The notes below the pieces were generated by a model that saw nothing but the letters and a program-made list of their open reading frames with translations, was not told where the DNA came from and searched no databases. From Leucobacter sp. (lineage in GTDB: Bacteria; Actinomycetota; Actinomycetes; Actinomycetales; Microbacteriaceae), in contig JAGNOB010000014.1 in the NCBI GenBank assembly GCA_017990305.1, positions 1 to 12,726 on the forward strand: a stretch of 12,726 nt of DNA. The letters run 5' to 3'. Below are positions 1-7,649 of the stretch, in pieces. Positions within the stretch are counted from its first letter, which is position 1, and the number at the start of each line of letters is the position of its first letter. The translations under genes were made by a program, and so were the position numbers.

Positions 1-2
1 GC

Positions 3-92
3 AAGAGCGCGTGGATGCGTGTGCTCCTGCTCGCGACCGGTCTCTGCGTGAGCGCTGCCGTTCAGCTCGAGATAATGCACCTCATTTCGTAA
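3..92 (+). CDS. Probable 3' end of an upstream gene, truncated by the window edge
   Basis: An open frame enters from the left edge and stops at TAA 90-92, giving 29 residues. It is hydrophobic in the middle (around MRVLLLATGLCVSAAV) and ends MHLIS, which would suit a last membrane-spanning helix. The third codon positions are overwhelmingly G or C and the codons are the common ones of the neighbouring genes (ctc, ctg, gcg, gtg), whereas the other two forward frames show mixed third positions. That bias is the main reason to treat it as coding. The family cannot be identified from so short a tail, and chance remains possible. Confidence 0.4.
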   Translation, partial: KSAWMRVLLLATGLCVSAAVQLEIMHLIS

Positions 93-218
93 CGAGACCA
101 CTTCGAAACCTCTCGTATGCAGCCGTGTGCAAAGAGAAGGTTCTCATGGCAGTTAGACTGGAGACCTGCGCCCCGTGCGCAGCAACTGTGATGCTTCTCT
201 ACGTCGAAGGAACCACTC
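93..218 (+). promoter_or_regulatory. Leader region upstream of serA
   Basis: This non-coding gap lies between the upstream frame and serA. A GATAAT hexamer at 71-76, just inside the end of the upstream frame, is a fair -10 match, but no convincing -35 lies 16-18 nt before it. A Shine-Dalgarno GAAGGA at 206-211 sits 7 nt before the serA GTG start. Two short frames occur here: 117-191 (24 codons, two Trp) and one from ATG 146, which has GAGAAGG upstream and runs into serA in another frame. Neither is serine-rich, so classical attenuation is not supported. Confidence 0.35.
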
Positions 219-1808
219 GTGACAAAGCCGGTCGTGCTGATCGCCGAAGAACTTTCGTCCGCCACTATCGCCGCACTCGGGCCTGATTTCGACGTTCGTA
301 ACGTCGACGGCACCGACCGCGCAGCGCTCCGATCGGCGCTTGAAACCGCCGACGCCGTGCTTGTGCGATCGGCTACGCAGCTCGACAGCGAGGCGATCGC
401 CTGGTCGCCCAACTTGAAGGTGATCGCCCGTGCTGGCGTCGGGCTCGACAACGTCGACATCAAGGCGGCCACTCAGGCCGGCGTGATGGTCGTCAACGCG
501 CCCACCTCGAACATCATTAGTGCCGCGGAACTCACCGTGGCCCATATTCTTGGCCTCGCGCGCCACCTGCCTCGCGCGCATGGCTCGCTCTCGGCGGGGG
601 AGTGGAAGCGCTCCTCGTACACCGGCACCGAGCTCTACGAGAAGACGATCGGCATCATCGGCCTCGGCCGTATTGGTGCGCTCGTCGCCGAGCGCCTGCG
701 CCCATTCGGCGTTGACCTCATCGCGTTCGACCCGTACGTCACCGCACCACGCGCCCAGCAGCTGGGCGTGCAGCTCGTGACACTTGACGAGCTCATCGAG
801 CGCGCCGACTTCCTCACGATCCACATGCCACGTACACCCGAGACGCTCGGCATGATTGGGGCAGAACAGCTCAAGGCGATGAAGTCGACCGCGTACGTCG
901 TGAACGTCGCACGCGGCGGCCTCATCGACGAGGCAGCGCTCGCCGAAGCGCTCACTGCGGGCGAAATCGCAGGAGCCGCGCTCGACGTCTTCGTGCAGGA
1001 GCCCCCGGCCGACAACTCGCTCACCGGCCTGCCGAACGTCAACGTCACGCCTCACCTCGGGGCTTCGACCGCAGAGGCGCAGGAGAAGGCCGGCGTCGCA
1101 GTGGCGAAGTCGGTGCGACTTGCTCTCGCTGGCGATCTCGTACCCGACGCGGTGAACGTCGCAGGCTCGGGCATCGACGAGTACGTGCGCCCGGGGCTGC
1201 CGCTCACCGAGAAGCTCGGACAGGTCTTCGCGGGGCTTGCGAATGGCCCGCTCGCATCGATCGATATCGAGGTGCACGGTGAGCTCGCTGAGCACCGCGT
1301 CGAGGCTCTCCGCCTCGCTGCCCTCAAGGGTGTTTTCGCGAAGATCGTCTCAGACCCCGTTTCCTACGTGAATGCGCCGCTGATCGCGGAGCAGCGCAAC
1401 GTCGAGGTGCGGTTCTCGGCCGACGCTGTCGCAGAGGGCTTCCGCAACATCATCACGATTCGCGGCTCGCTCACCGACGGCACGCAGCTGTCTGTCTCGG
1501 GAACGCTCACCGGGCCGAAGCAGATCGAGAAGCTCATTGAGGTCAACGGCTACGAAGTTGAGCTTCCCCTCACTGAACACCTCCTCGTACTGAGCTACAC
1601 GGACCGCCCCGGCATTGTCGCAGCGTTCGGTGGACTGCTCGGCGACGCCGGCATCAACATCGCCAGCATGCAGATCGCACGTGATGAGAAGCGAGGCATG
1701 GCGCTGTCGGTGCTCACCATCGATTCGCCCCTGCCAGAGTCGCTCGTCGAGACACTCGCTGACTCCATCGGCGCGGAGTCGATTCACGCAATCGCGGTTG
1801 AGGTCTAA
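219..1808 (+). CDS. serA: D-3-phosphoglycerate dehydrogenase, long form with ASB and ACT domains
   Basis: This cytoplasmic enzyme oxidises 3-phosphoglycerate to 3-phosphohydroxypyruvate with NAD, the first and normally serine-inhibited step of L-serine synthesis. At 529 aa it matches the long type known from Mycobacterium tuberculosis (528 aa). Visible motifs are RAGVGLDN (71-78), the nucleotide-binding GLGRIG (148-153), ARGGLID (231-237) with catalytic Arg232, Glu261 in DVFVQEP and the catalytic His279 in PHLGAST. An intervening allosteric substrate-binding domain spans about 315-450, and a C-terminal ACT domain about 455-529 (LSYTDRPGIVAAFGGLL...) binds serine in relatives. The GTG start is chosen because GAAGGA lies 7 nt upstream and MTKPVVLIAEE is a typical N-terminus. 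It appears monocistronic, with an inverted repeat after the stop. No key residue is missing. Confidence 0.97.
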   Translation: MTKPVVLIAEELSSATIAALGPDFDVRNVDGTDRAALRSALETADAVLVRSATQLDSEAIAWSPNLKVIARAGVGLDNVDIKAATQAGVMVVNAPTSNIISAAELTVAHILGLARHLPRAHGSLSAGEWKRSSYTGTELYEKTIGIIGLGRIGALVAERLRPFGVDLIAFDPYVTAPRAQQLGVQLVTLDELIERADFLTIHMPRTPETLGMIGAEQLKAMKSTAYVVNVARGGLIDEAALAEALTAGEIAGAALDVFVQEPPADNSLTGLPNVNVTPHLGASTAEAQEKAGVAVAKSVRLALAGDLVPDAVNVAGSGIDEYVRPGLPLTEKLGQVFAGLANGPLASIDIEVHGELAEHRVEALRLAALKGVFAKIVSDPVSYVNAPLIAEQRNVEVRFSADAVAEGFRNIITIRGSLTDGTQLSVSGTLTGPKQIEKLIEVNGYEVELPLTEHLLVLSYTDRPGIVAAFGGLLGDAGINIASMQIARDEKRGMALSVLTIDSPLPESLVETLADSIGAESIHAIAVEV

Positions 1809-1833
1809 CCCGCCGCTTCGCTGAAGTCCTCTT

Positions 1834-1894
1834 TCGGCCCCCGACAGACACGCAGAGACGTTCATCCGTCTCCCGCGCGTTTCTCGGGGGCCGA
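1834..1894 (+). terminator. Nested inverted repeat after serA, no T-tract
   Basis: A perfect 11-bp inverted repeat (TCGGCCCCCGA at 1834-1844, TCGGGGGCCGA at 1884-1894) encloses a second hairpin, GAGACG 1855-1860 with CGTCTC 1867-1872 and a 6-nt loop. It lies 25 nt after the serA stop and directly before the putative pnp -10 box. There is no run of T after the right arm, so it would be an atypical terminator. Such T-less hairpins are reported in actinobacteria, but function here is inferred. Confidence 0.55.
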
Positions 1895-1910
1895 TGCTAT
1901 CCTGATCCTG
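1895..1910 (+). promoter_or_regulatory. Putative extended -10 promoter for pnp
   Basis: TGC followed by TATCCT (TATCCT at 1898-1903) resembles an extended -10 element and predicts a transcription start near 1910. No good -35 is visible. The predicted start coincides with the first stem of the leader hairpin (1909-1927), which supports the placement but does not prove it. The element abuts the right arm of the serA inverted repeat. Confidence 0.4.
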
Positions 1911-2097
1911 TGGGCGTTTTGCCCGCATCAAAGATGAACCGAGCCCGTCGGTGGGTGGGCTGGTCTTCGGTGGTGGATCCCTCTGAACTTCGTAAGCCAG
2001 GGTGGTCGTCTACTGAACATCAGCTCCGGGCCGCACAGCGCCAGCGCGATAGCGCTTCCGGACTGCCCCCGCGCGCTCACGTATGTAAGGAGTTCCC
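1909..2097 (+). ncRNA. Structured pnp 5' leader, probable Actino-pnp RNA element
   Basis: About 190 nt between the predicted start site and pnp carry no convincing gene but several stems. TGTGGGC 1909-1915 pairs with GCCCGCA 1921-1927 (one G-U). ACCGA 1938-1942 pairs with TCGGT 1948-1952, and as an alternative AGCCC 1942-1946 pairs with GGGCT 1957-1961. TCCGG 2025-2029 pairs with CCGGA 2058-2062, enclosing AGCGC-GATA-GCGCT at 2043-2056. An Actino-pnp RNA motif is known in 5' leaders of actinobacterial pnp genes and is thought to be cis-regulatory. Position and structure fit, but I could not align the consensus. AAGGAG 2087-2092 is the ribosome binding site, 5 nt before GTG. Confidence 0.55.
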
Positions 2098-4347
2098 GTG
2101 GAGGGTCCTGAAATCAAGTTTGCCGAGGCCGTACTCGACAACGGTAAGTTCGGTAAGCGCACCATTCGTTTTGAGGCTGGCCGCCTCGCGCAGCAGGCAC
2201 AGGGTGCCGTCGCTGCGTACCTCGACGAGGAGACGATGCTCCTCTCAGCCACGAGCGCATCGAAGCAGCCGAAGGATCACTTCGACTTCTTCCCGCTCAC
2301 CGTCGACGTTGAAGAGCGCTCGTACGCCGCCGGCAAGATCCCCGGCTCGTTCTTCCGCCGTGAGGGACGCCCCTCGACCGAGGCGATCCTCGTCTGCCGT
2401 CTCATCGACCGCCCGCTGCGCCCGTCGTTCGTCGACGGTCTCCGCAACGAGGTACAGATCGTTGTAACCGTGCTCTCGATCGCTCCGGGCGAGTTCTACG
2501 ACGCGCTCGCGATCAACGCGGCGTCGATGTCGACCCAGATCTCGGGTCTGCCCTTCTCCGGTCCGATCGGTGGCGTGCGCCTCGCACTCATCGGCGACCA
2601 GTGGGTTGCGTTCCCGACCGTCGAGCAGCTGAAGGACGCAGTCTTCGACCTCATGGTCGCAGGCCGCGTTGTTACGAAGGCTGACGGAACCGAAGACGTC
2701 GCCATCATGATGGTTGAGGCTGAGGCTACCGAGGATTCGTGGAACCTCATCAAGGCTGGCGCAACGCGCCCCGACGAGGCAATCGTCGCGCAGGGTCTTG
2801 ACGCTGCGAAGCCCTTCCTGAAGCAGCTCGTGAAGGCTCAGGAAGAGCTCGCGAAGCAGTCGGCTAAGGAGGTGCAGGAGTACCCCGTATTCCTGCCGTT
2901 CGCCGACGAGGTCTACGAGGTCGTTGCGGCTCTCGCAGAGACCGAGCTCTCGAAGATCTACCAGATCGCCGACAAGGTCGAGCGTCAGAACGCTGACGAC
3001 GCGCTCAAGGCAAGCGTGAAGGAGGCCGTCGCGGCCAAGGTCGCCGCAGGCGAGCTGCCCGCAGAGGCCGACGGTCAGGTTTCGGGCGCCTACAAGGCAG
3101 TCACGAAGAAGGTCGTTCGCGGCCGGATCCTCACCGAGGGTGCTCGTATCGACGGCCGTGGGCTGCGCGACATTCGTGCACTCGACGCCGAGGTGCAGGT
3201 CATCCCGCGCGTGCACGGCTCGGCCATCTTCCAGCGCGGCGAGACCCAGATCATGGGTGTCACCACGCTGAACATGCTGAAGATGGAGCAGCAGATCGAC
3301 TCGCTGTCACCCGTGACAAGCAAGCGCTACATGCACCACTACAACTTCCCGCCCTACTCGACCGGTGAGACCGGCCGCGTTGGCAGCCCGAAGCGTCGCG
3401 AGATCGGGCACGGCTTCCTCGCCGAGCGCGCACTCGTGCCTGTGCTCCCCGCACGTGACGAGTTCCCGTACGCGATCCGCCAGGTCTCGGAAGCCCTCAG
3501 CTCGAACGGCTCGACGTCGATGGGCTCGGTCTGCGCTTCGACGCTGTCGCTGCTCAACGCCGGTGTGCCGCTTCGCGCAGCAGTTGCGGGCATCGCAATG
3601 GGCCTCGTCTCCGACACCGTGAACGGCGAGACGCAGTACGCGACCCTCACCGATATCCTCGGTGCCGAGGACGCGCTCGGCGACATGGACTTCAAGGTCG
3701 CAGGTACCTCGGACTTCATCACCGCGCTGCAGCTCGACACCAAGCTCGACGGCATCCCGACTGACGTTCTCGTTGGCGCACTCGCGCAGGCGAAGGAGGC
3801 TCGCACCGCGATCCTCGACGTCATGGATCAGGCAATCGACACGCCCGACGAGATGGCGCCCACCGCGCCGCGCGTCATCAGCGTGCAGATCCCGGTCGAC
3901 AAGATCGGTGAGCTCATCGGGCCCAAGGGCAAGACGATCAACGGTATCCAGGACGAGACCGGCGCCGACATCTCGATCGATGACGACGGCACTGTCTACA
4001 TCGGCGCAGTTGACGGCCCCTCGGCCGAGGCTGCCCGCCTGCAGGTCAACGCAATTGCGAACCCGCAGAACCCCGAGGTTGGCGAGCAGTACCTCGGTAC
4101 TGTCGTGAAGAACGCCGCATTCGGTGCCTTCATCTCGCTGCTCCCCGGCAAGGACGGCCTGCTGCACATCTCCGAGGTGCGCAAGCTCGTCGGTGGCAAG
4201 CGCATCGACTCGGTCGACGAGGTCCTCTCGGTGGGTCAGAAGATCCTCGTGAAGATCACGAAGACCGACGATCGCGGCAAGCTCTCGCTCGAGCCCGTAC
4301 TCGAAGAGGCTGCTGCTGAAGCTTCGGCTGAGGCTGACGCAGAGTAG
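2098..4347 (+). CDS. pnp: Polyribonucleotide nucleotidyltransferase (PNPase / GPSI)
   Basis: PNPase degrades RNA 3' to 5' by phosphorolysis, releasing nucleoside diphosphates, and can add 3' tails in reverse. In actinobacteria it is a major RNA turnover enzyme. The 749-aa product shows the full domain order: first RNase PH domain (about 15-150, with FFRREGRPS), helical linker, second RNase PH domain (about 350-560), KH domain (about 595-655, GxxG loop G608-PK-G611) and S1 domain (about 661-733). Metal and catalytic residues equivalent to E. coli Asp486, Asp492 and Lys494 appear as Asp525, Asp531 and Lys533 in [11 protein letters not shown]. The tail is short, acidic and Ala/Glu-rich. The start is GTG with AAGGAG 5 nt upstream. 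Upstream is a structured leader suggesting autoregulation; rpsO is absent from its usual place before pnp. Confidence 0.98.
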   Translation: MEGPEIKFAEAVLDNGKFGKRTIRFEAGRLAQQAQGAVAAYLDEETMLLSATSASKQPKDHFDFFPLTVDVEERSYAAGKIPGSFFRREGRPSTEAILVCRLIDRPLRPSFVDGLRNEVQIVVTVLSIAPGEFYDALAINAASMSTQISGLPFSGPIGGVRLALIGDQWVAFPTVEQLKDAVFDLMVAGRVVTKADGTEDVAIMMVEAEATEDSWNLIKAGATRPDEAIVAQGLDAAKPFLKQLVKAQEELAKQSAKEVQEYPVFLPFADEVYEVVAALAETELSKIYQIADKVERQNADDALKASVKEAVAAKVAAGELPAEADGQVSGAYKAVTKKVVRGRILTEGARIDGRGLRDIRALDAEVQVIPRVHGSAIFQRGETQIMGVTTLNMLKMEQQIDSLSPVTSKRYMHHYNFPPYSTGETGRVGSPKRREIGHGFLAERALVPVLPARDEFPYAIRQVSEALSSNGSTSMGSVCASTLSLLNAGVPLRAAVAGIAMGLVSDTVNGETQYATLTDILGAEDALGDMDFKVAGTSDFITALQLDTKLDGIPTDVLVGALAQAKEARTAILDVMDQAIDTPDEMAPTAPRVISVQIPVDKIGELIGPKGKTINGIQDETGADISIDDDGTVYIGAVDGPSAEAARLQVNAIANPQNPEVGEQYLGTVVKNAAFGAFISLLPGKDGLLHISEVRKLVGGKRIDSVDEVLSVGQKILVKITKTDDRGKLSLEPVLEEAAAEASAEADAE

Positions 4348-4360
4348 TTCTCCCAGAGAA

Positions 4361-4402
4361 AGCGCCCACCGCTTCCCGATAGGGAGCGGTGGGCGTTTTC
4401 GT
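4361..4402 (+). terminator. Rho-independent terminator of pnp
   Basis: The left arm 4363-4377 (CGCCCACCGCTTCCC) pairs with the right arm 4382-4395 (GGGAGCGGTGGGCG) apart from one bulged T, around a GATA loop. TTTT follows at 4396-4399. It begins 13 nt after the pnp stop, so pnp transcription should end here and the ABC operon needs its own promoter. Confidence 0.9.
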
Positions 4403-4530
4403 ATGTGCGAGCCAGACAAAGTTGTCGGTGTGCGCCACGCTCGTTGACAAGCGGTATTGGCTGTGAGACGCTATTAATTACATGCGGGAATGCGCTTTCC
4501 CAACTACTCAACGAAGATGTCGAGGATGCT
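4403..4530 (+). promoter_or_regulatory. Promoter/operator region of the ABC operon
   Basis: A perfect 12-bp palindrome, GACAAAGTTGTC, lies at 4415-4426. A further GACAA at 4446-4450 overlaps a consensus -35, TTGACA, at 4444-4449. A -10 is unclear: TATTAA at 4472-4477 is 22 nt from the -35, which is longer than usual. A small hairpin, GGGAA 4486-4490 with TTCCC 4497-4501, lies in the likely leader. CGAGGA at 4521-4526 is the ribosome binding site, 4 nt before ATG 4531. No THI-box (TPP riboswitch) or other riboswitch core was recognised. The palindrome would suit a dimeric repressor. Confidence 0.45.
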
Positions 4531-5388
4531 ATGTCAACTCCAACAATGGTCTCGCCCACTGAAGCAATTGCGCTCGCGCAGGCCCCTGAAGCTCGATCGG
4601 CGTTGGCGAGGTGGTGGCTTCGCAGCTGGCACCCTATCGTGTTCGTCGCCGCGGTACTCGTGATCTGGTGGGTCGTCACCGAGCTGAAGTGGGTCGCGCC
4701 CTACATTATCCCTTCGCCCAAGGATACGTGGCTGGCGTTCGCTGGCAACATTGATTACATCGCGCTCCACACTTGGGTGACAACCTATGAAACCATCGTC
4801 GGTTTCGCCATCGCAGTCGTCGTCGGTGTGCTCGTCGCCGTGCTGATGGTCTACTCCCAGGGGCTCGAGAAGACGCTGTATCCCGTCATCCTCTTTGCGC
4901 AGGTCATCCCGAAGATCGCCGTGGCGCCACTCTTCGTTGTGTGGCTTGGGTTCGGAGCCAGCCCCAAGATTCTCGTTGCGGTGCTCATGGCCTTCTTCCC
5001 GGTGGTGATCTCGGGCCTTGCCGGGCTGCGCTCCGTGGACCCTGAGATCCTGCAGCTCACGTCAACGATGGGTGCGGGAAAGGTGCGGACCTTTGTGAAG
5101 GTTCGGCTGCCCGCGGCGCTCCCGGAGCTCCTGTCGGGTCTCAAAGTCGCAGCGACACTCGCAGTTACCGGCGCCGTCGTCGGTGAGTTTGTCGGAGCAA
5201 ACGAGGGCCTGGGGTATGTCATTCTTCAAGCAAACGGCAACCTGGATACCGCGATGCTCTTTGCCGCGCTCATCATCATGTCGCTCATGGGAATCGTGTT
5301 ATTCCTGCTGATTCAACTCGCCGAGCGGCTGTTGATCCCGTGGCATGCCTCGAAGCGTGGCCTGCGATCAAACACAGTCCGAATGTAG
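4531..5388 (+). CDS. ABC transporter permease, SsuC/TauC/ThiX-like
   Basis: This is the membrane subunit of a binding-protein-dependent uptake system of the nitrate/sulfonate/taurine/thiamine-precursor class. The 285-aa product has a cytoplasmic N-terminus with about six hydrophobic segments: roughly 36-54, 88-108, 119-139, 146-166, 206-222 and 243-263. PYIIPSPKDTW at 57-67 is the family's periplasm-facing LPSP-type motif. The EAA loop that docks the ATPase is GAGKVRTFVKVRLPAALPELLSG at 181-203. ATG 4531 is preferred, because the frame could only be extended to ATG 4405, which sits right after the pnp terminator and has no ribosome site. The binding-protein gene starts 40 nt downstream in the same operon. 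The substrate is not defined; alkanesulfonate, taurine, pyrimidine precursors and riboflavin are all possible for this class. Confidence 0.93.
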   Translation: MSTPTMVSPTEAIALAQAPEARSALARWWLRSWHPIVFVAAVLVIWWVVTELKWVAPYIIPSPKDTWLAFAGNIDYIALHTWVTTYETIVGFAIAVVVGVLVAVLMVYSQGLEKTLYPVILFAQVIPKIAVAPLFVVWLGFGASPKILVAVLMAFFPVVISGLAGLRSVDPEILQLTSTMGAGKVRTFVKVRLPAALPELLSGLKVAATLAVTGAVVGEFVGANEGLGYVILQANGNLDTAMLFAALIIMSLMGIVLFLLIQLAERLLIPWHASKRGLRSNTVRM

Positions 5389-5428
5389 ATCTACTCCTTC
5401 AACGATGAAAGAAACTAGAGGTTCACAA

Positions 5429-6466
5429 ATGTTCAAGTCACGTAAGCTGCTCGTTGCAATTGGTCTCGCGGGCACGGCCGCGCTCGCCCTGTCGGGCTGC
5501 TCCGGCGGCCAGGCGCCTTCGGATGAGGCTCCCTCCGCTGGTGCGGAAAAGGTTGTGAGTGTCGACCTTATGCTCAACTGGTACCCCTATGGAGAGCACG
5601 CGCCGTTCTACTACGGAGTGGAGCAGGGCATCTTTGAGGAGTACGGTATCGATCTGACGATCCAAGCCGGGCAGGGATCCACGAAGACTGCGCAGGCGGT
5701 GGGGCAGAAGCAGGTTGATTTTGGGTGGGCTGACACACCCGCGGTGCTGGCCAACATTGATAAGGGTGTCGGCATCAAGAGCGTCGGCGTCTTTCTGCAA
5801 ACAACGCCATCCGCCGTGCAGGTCTTTGCGGACTCAGGTATCGCGTCGCCTGAGGATCTCGTCGGCAAGACAATCGCGGTGTCCGCTGGAGACGCGCCCA
5901 CCACAGCCTTCCCGATGTACCTCGACGCTGTGGGCCTCGCAGAAGGTGATGTTCAGCAACAGAACCTAGATCCGGCCGGCAAGGTCGCCGCAATGCTGGC
6001 AGGCAAAGTTGACGGCTTGATCGGGTTCGCTCACGATCAAGGGCCGACAATTGCTGACAAGAGTGGAAAAGAAGTGAAGTACCTGCGCTACTCCGACGCG
6101 GGGTTGAACTTCTTCAGCAACGGTCTTATCGCTCCGCAGGGAACGATCGATGGTGACCCTGAGCTCGTCACCGCGATGGTTGCAGCGACCTCCGCGGCAT
6201 TCGCGGCTGCAGCCGAGGCTCCGGAGGAGGCGGTGAAGTCGATGGTTGGTAAGGACCCCCAGATGCCGTCTGAGGCAGTGCTGCTCGATCAGTGGAACGA
6301 GACGATCAAGCTCCTCACGACGCCCGAAACAGAGGGCAAGGCGCCTGGAACGAACGCGGAAGCTGACTGGGTTGGAACAATCGAGGTGCTCTCCGGTGCC
6401 GGGCTTATCGCGGAGGGCGGGGACGTTGAGAAGTACTTTGACGCATCATTCGCACCCGCTAAGTGA
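5429..6466 (+). CDS. ABC transporter substrate-binding lipoprotein, NMT1/THI5-like (SsuA/ThiY class)
   Basis: This is the extracellular solute receptor for the adjacent permease and ATPase. The 345-aa product starts with a lipoprotein signal (MFKSRKLLVAIGL...), and the lipobox LSGC places the lipidated Cys at residue 24. After a Gly/Ser/Glu linker comes LMLNWYPYGEHAPFYYGVEQ, the N-terminal signature of NMT1-like binding proteins, followed by a region like that of ThiY/RibY receptors (GIFEEYGIDL, then KQVDFGWADTPAVL). This flavour recalls receptors for pyrimidine precursors of thiamine or for riboflavin, but ligand residues cannot be assigned with confidence. ATG 5429 is chosen because AGAGG (5417-5421) lies 7 nt upstream and gives a clean signal peptide; ATG 5405 in frame has no ribosome site. 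The ATPase gene follows within 40 nt. Confidence 0.93.
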   Translation: MFKSRKLLVAIGLAGTAALALSGCSGGQAPSDEAPSAGAEKVVSVDLMLNWYPYGEHAPFYYGVEQGIFEEYGIDLTIQAGQGSTKTAQAVGQKQVDFGWADTPAVLANIDKGVGIKSVGVFLQTTPSAVQVFADSGIASPEDLVGKTIAVSAGDAPTTAFPMYLDAVGLAEGDVQQQNLDPAGKVAAMLAGKVDGLIGFAHDQGPTIADKSGKEVKYLRYSDAGLNFFSNGLIAPQGTIDGDPELVTAMVAATSAAFAAAAEAPEEAVKSMVGKDPQMPSEAVLLDQWNETIKLLTTPETEGKAPGTNAEADWVGTIEVLSGAGLIAEGGDVEKYFDASFAPAK

Positions 6467-6506
6467 TCTCATGGAATTACAGGCCGCTGAGAAAGTAGAG
6501 GGTGCA

Positions 6507-7298
6507 ATGATCGAGTCCAATGGTGCGCAGGCCGTCGTGGCGATTGAAGATATGGCGATCACCTTTGAGTCAAAGCGCGGGCAGGTTCCCGCACTGCAGG
6601 GCATCGATCTTCTCGTTCAAGCGGGGGAGTTCCTCGCCATTGCAGGCCCCTCGGGATGCGGGAAGTCCACGCTGCTGAAGGCTGTAGCTGGACTCACTAC
6701 GCCGAGTCGCGGCACGGTGCGACTGAACGGGGATCTCGTGACGGCGCCGCGTCAAGACATCGGCTACGTGTTTCAGCGGGCGGCCTTGCTTGACTGGCGA
6801 AACGTGCGCGGCAACATACTCCTGCAGGCTGAAATGCGCGGGATGGACATGAAGCGTGCTCAGCGAAAGGCTGACGAGCTGATCGAGATGACGGGCCTTG
6901 CAGGGTTCGAGAAGGCAATGCCGCACGAGCTATCGGGTGGAATGCAGCAGCGTGTGTCGCTCTGCCGTGCGCTGCTTCACGAGCCCAAAGTGCTGCTCAT
7001 GGATGAACCGTTCGGCGCTCTCGATGCGTTGACTCGGGAGAAGATGAACGTTGAGCTCAACCGCATCTGGCAAGAGACCGGTGCGACGGTGCTGCTGGTC
7101 ACGCACTCCGTTGCAGAGGCGGTCTATTTGGCGAGCCGGGTCGTAGTGATGAGTTCTCGTCCGGGCACTATCGTTGAGGAGCACCGGGTCGCGCTTCCTG
7201 GCCTGCGCGACTACGGGGAGACCATGGACACTCCTGAGTTCCATCGGGTGTCTTCCCGGGTCCGCGAGTTGCTGGGGTCGTCTAGCGATGCTGACTAG
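6507..7298 (+). CDS. ABC transporter ATP-binding protein, SsuB/TauB-like
   Basis: This is the cytoplasmic ATPase that powers the permease encoded upstream. The 263-aa product has every ABC motif: Walker A GPSGCGKST (47-55), Q-loop Gln90 in VFQRAALLDW, signature LSGGM (142-146), Walker B VLLMDE (162-167), D-loop GALD (170-173) and switch His200 in VTHS. It belongs to the nitrate/sulfonate/taurine importer group by sequence style and length. ATG 6507 is preferred because AGAGGG lies just upstream (6497-6502). An in-frame ATG at 6471, 4 nt after the stop of the binding-protein gene, would add 12 residues but has only a weak ribosome site. It is the last gene of the operon and is followed by a strong terminator. 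Confidence 0.94.
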   Translation: MIESNGAQAVVAIEDMAITFESKRGQVPALQGIDLLVQAGEFLAIAGPSGCGKSTLLKAVAGLTTPSRGTVRLNGDLVTAPRQDIGYVFQRAALLDWRNVRGNILLQAEMRGMDMKRAQRKADELIEMTGLAGFEKAMPHELSGGMQQRVSLCRALLHEPKVLLMDEPFGALDALTREKMNVELNRIWQETGATVLLVTHSVAEAVYLASRVVVMSSRPGTIVEEHRVALPGLRDYGETMDTPEFHRVSSRVRELLGSSSDAD

Positions 7299-7311
7299 TC
7301 GCTGAGCTGAT

Positions 7312-7360
7312 AGGAAAGCGCCCGCGGCCTCCCGAGAGGGGGCGGCGGGCGCTTTCTGTT
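7312..7360. terminator. Bidirectional terminator between the ABC operon and the small membrane protein gene
   Basis: GAAAGCGCCCGC at 7314-7325 pairs perfectly with GCGGGCGCTTTC at 7345-7356 (12 bp). Further imperfect G/C pairing around a GAGA loop extends it inward. AAA on the left arm and TTT on the right arm make the structure usable on both strands. This suits the convergent arrangement of the ATPase gene (plus) and the small membrane protein gene (minus). The remaining bases up to 7394 show nothing else. Confidence 0.85.
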
Positions 7361-7394
7361 GTCTGGGCTGCGGCGTAGCGCGCGGGGAGGCGGT

Positions 7395-7649
7395 CTACTT
7401 TTCGCGGCTGGGGATCAGACCGAAAGCAACCCAGAATCCGATTGCGTCGACAATGATGCCGCCGCCGAAGAGCCAAAATGCCCACTCGGGGACGCTGAAC
7501 GCCAGCGCCATCATGTAGAAGCCGCCGAAGACGAGCACCATCGCGAGGATGATGAACGCAATCTCCGAAGCAGGCATGCGCGGCGTGGGGCTCGGCTCGA
7601 AGAGCCGTTCGGGGGCTGCAGTCTCGGTGGTTGATTCGCCGAGAGACAT
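7395..7649 (-). CDS. Small two-helix membrane protein of unknown function
   Basis: The product has 84 aa. A hydrophilic N-terminus (about 1-26, rich in Ser, Thr, Pro and Glu) is followed by two membrane segments: about 29-51 (EIAFIILAMVLVFGGFYMMALAF) and about 55-80 (EWAFWLFGGGIIVDAIGFWV...). It ends in a short charged tail, SREK. A GAGG at 7656-7659 on the minus strand lies 6 nt before the ATG, a good ribosome site. The gene is divergent from the MarR-type regulator with 69 bp between starts, an arrangement that often means the regulator controls its neighbour. I do not recognise the family. Coding status is supported by the hydrophobic pattern, the ribosome site and the placement between a terminator and a divergent promoter region. 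Confidence 0.8.
   Translation of the reverse strand: MSLGESTTETAAPERLFEPSPTPRMPASEIAFIILAMVLVFGGFYMMALAFSVPEWAFWLFGGGIIVDAIGFWVAFGLIPSREK

Noticed and set aside
153..1295. Long minus-strand frame of 380 codons opposite serA
   Set aside because: It is the complement of an unmistakable serA. The translation is rich in Arg, Asp and His with no domain, as expected from the shadow of a GC-rich gene.
1910..2467. Frame of 185 codons spanning the pnp leader and the start of pnp
   Set aside because: It overlaps pnp out of frame, is Ser/Arg-rich and lacks a ribosome site. The region is better explained as a structured leader.
2245..4419. Two long minus-strand frames opposite pnp (2245-3216 and 3307-4419)
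   Set aside because: pnp is clear on the plus strand with all domains. The antisense products are low-complexity and domain-free, and the second also runs through the pnp terminator.
4405..4530. Upstream ATG 4405 for the permease
   Set aside because: It lies directly after the pnp terminator, lacks a ribosome site, and would place the TTGACA promoter element inside the gene.
4403..4530. TPP or guanidine riboswitch ahead of the ABC operon
   Set aside because: I looked for the conserved core segments of these riboswitches and did not find them; only a small hairpin and a palindrome are present.
6246..6506. Longer N-terminus for the ABC ATPase
   Set aside because: It would overlap most of the end of the binding-protein gene, and the ABC fold begins only after ATG 6507.
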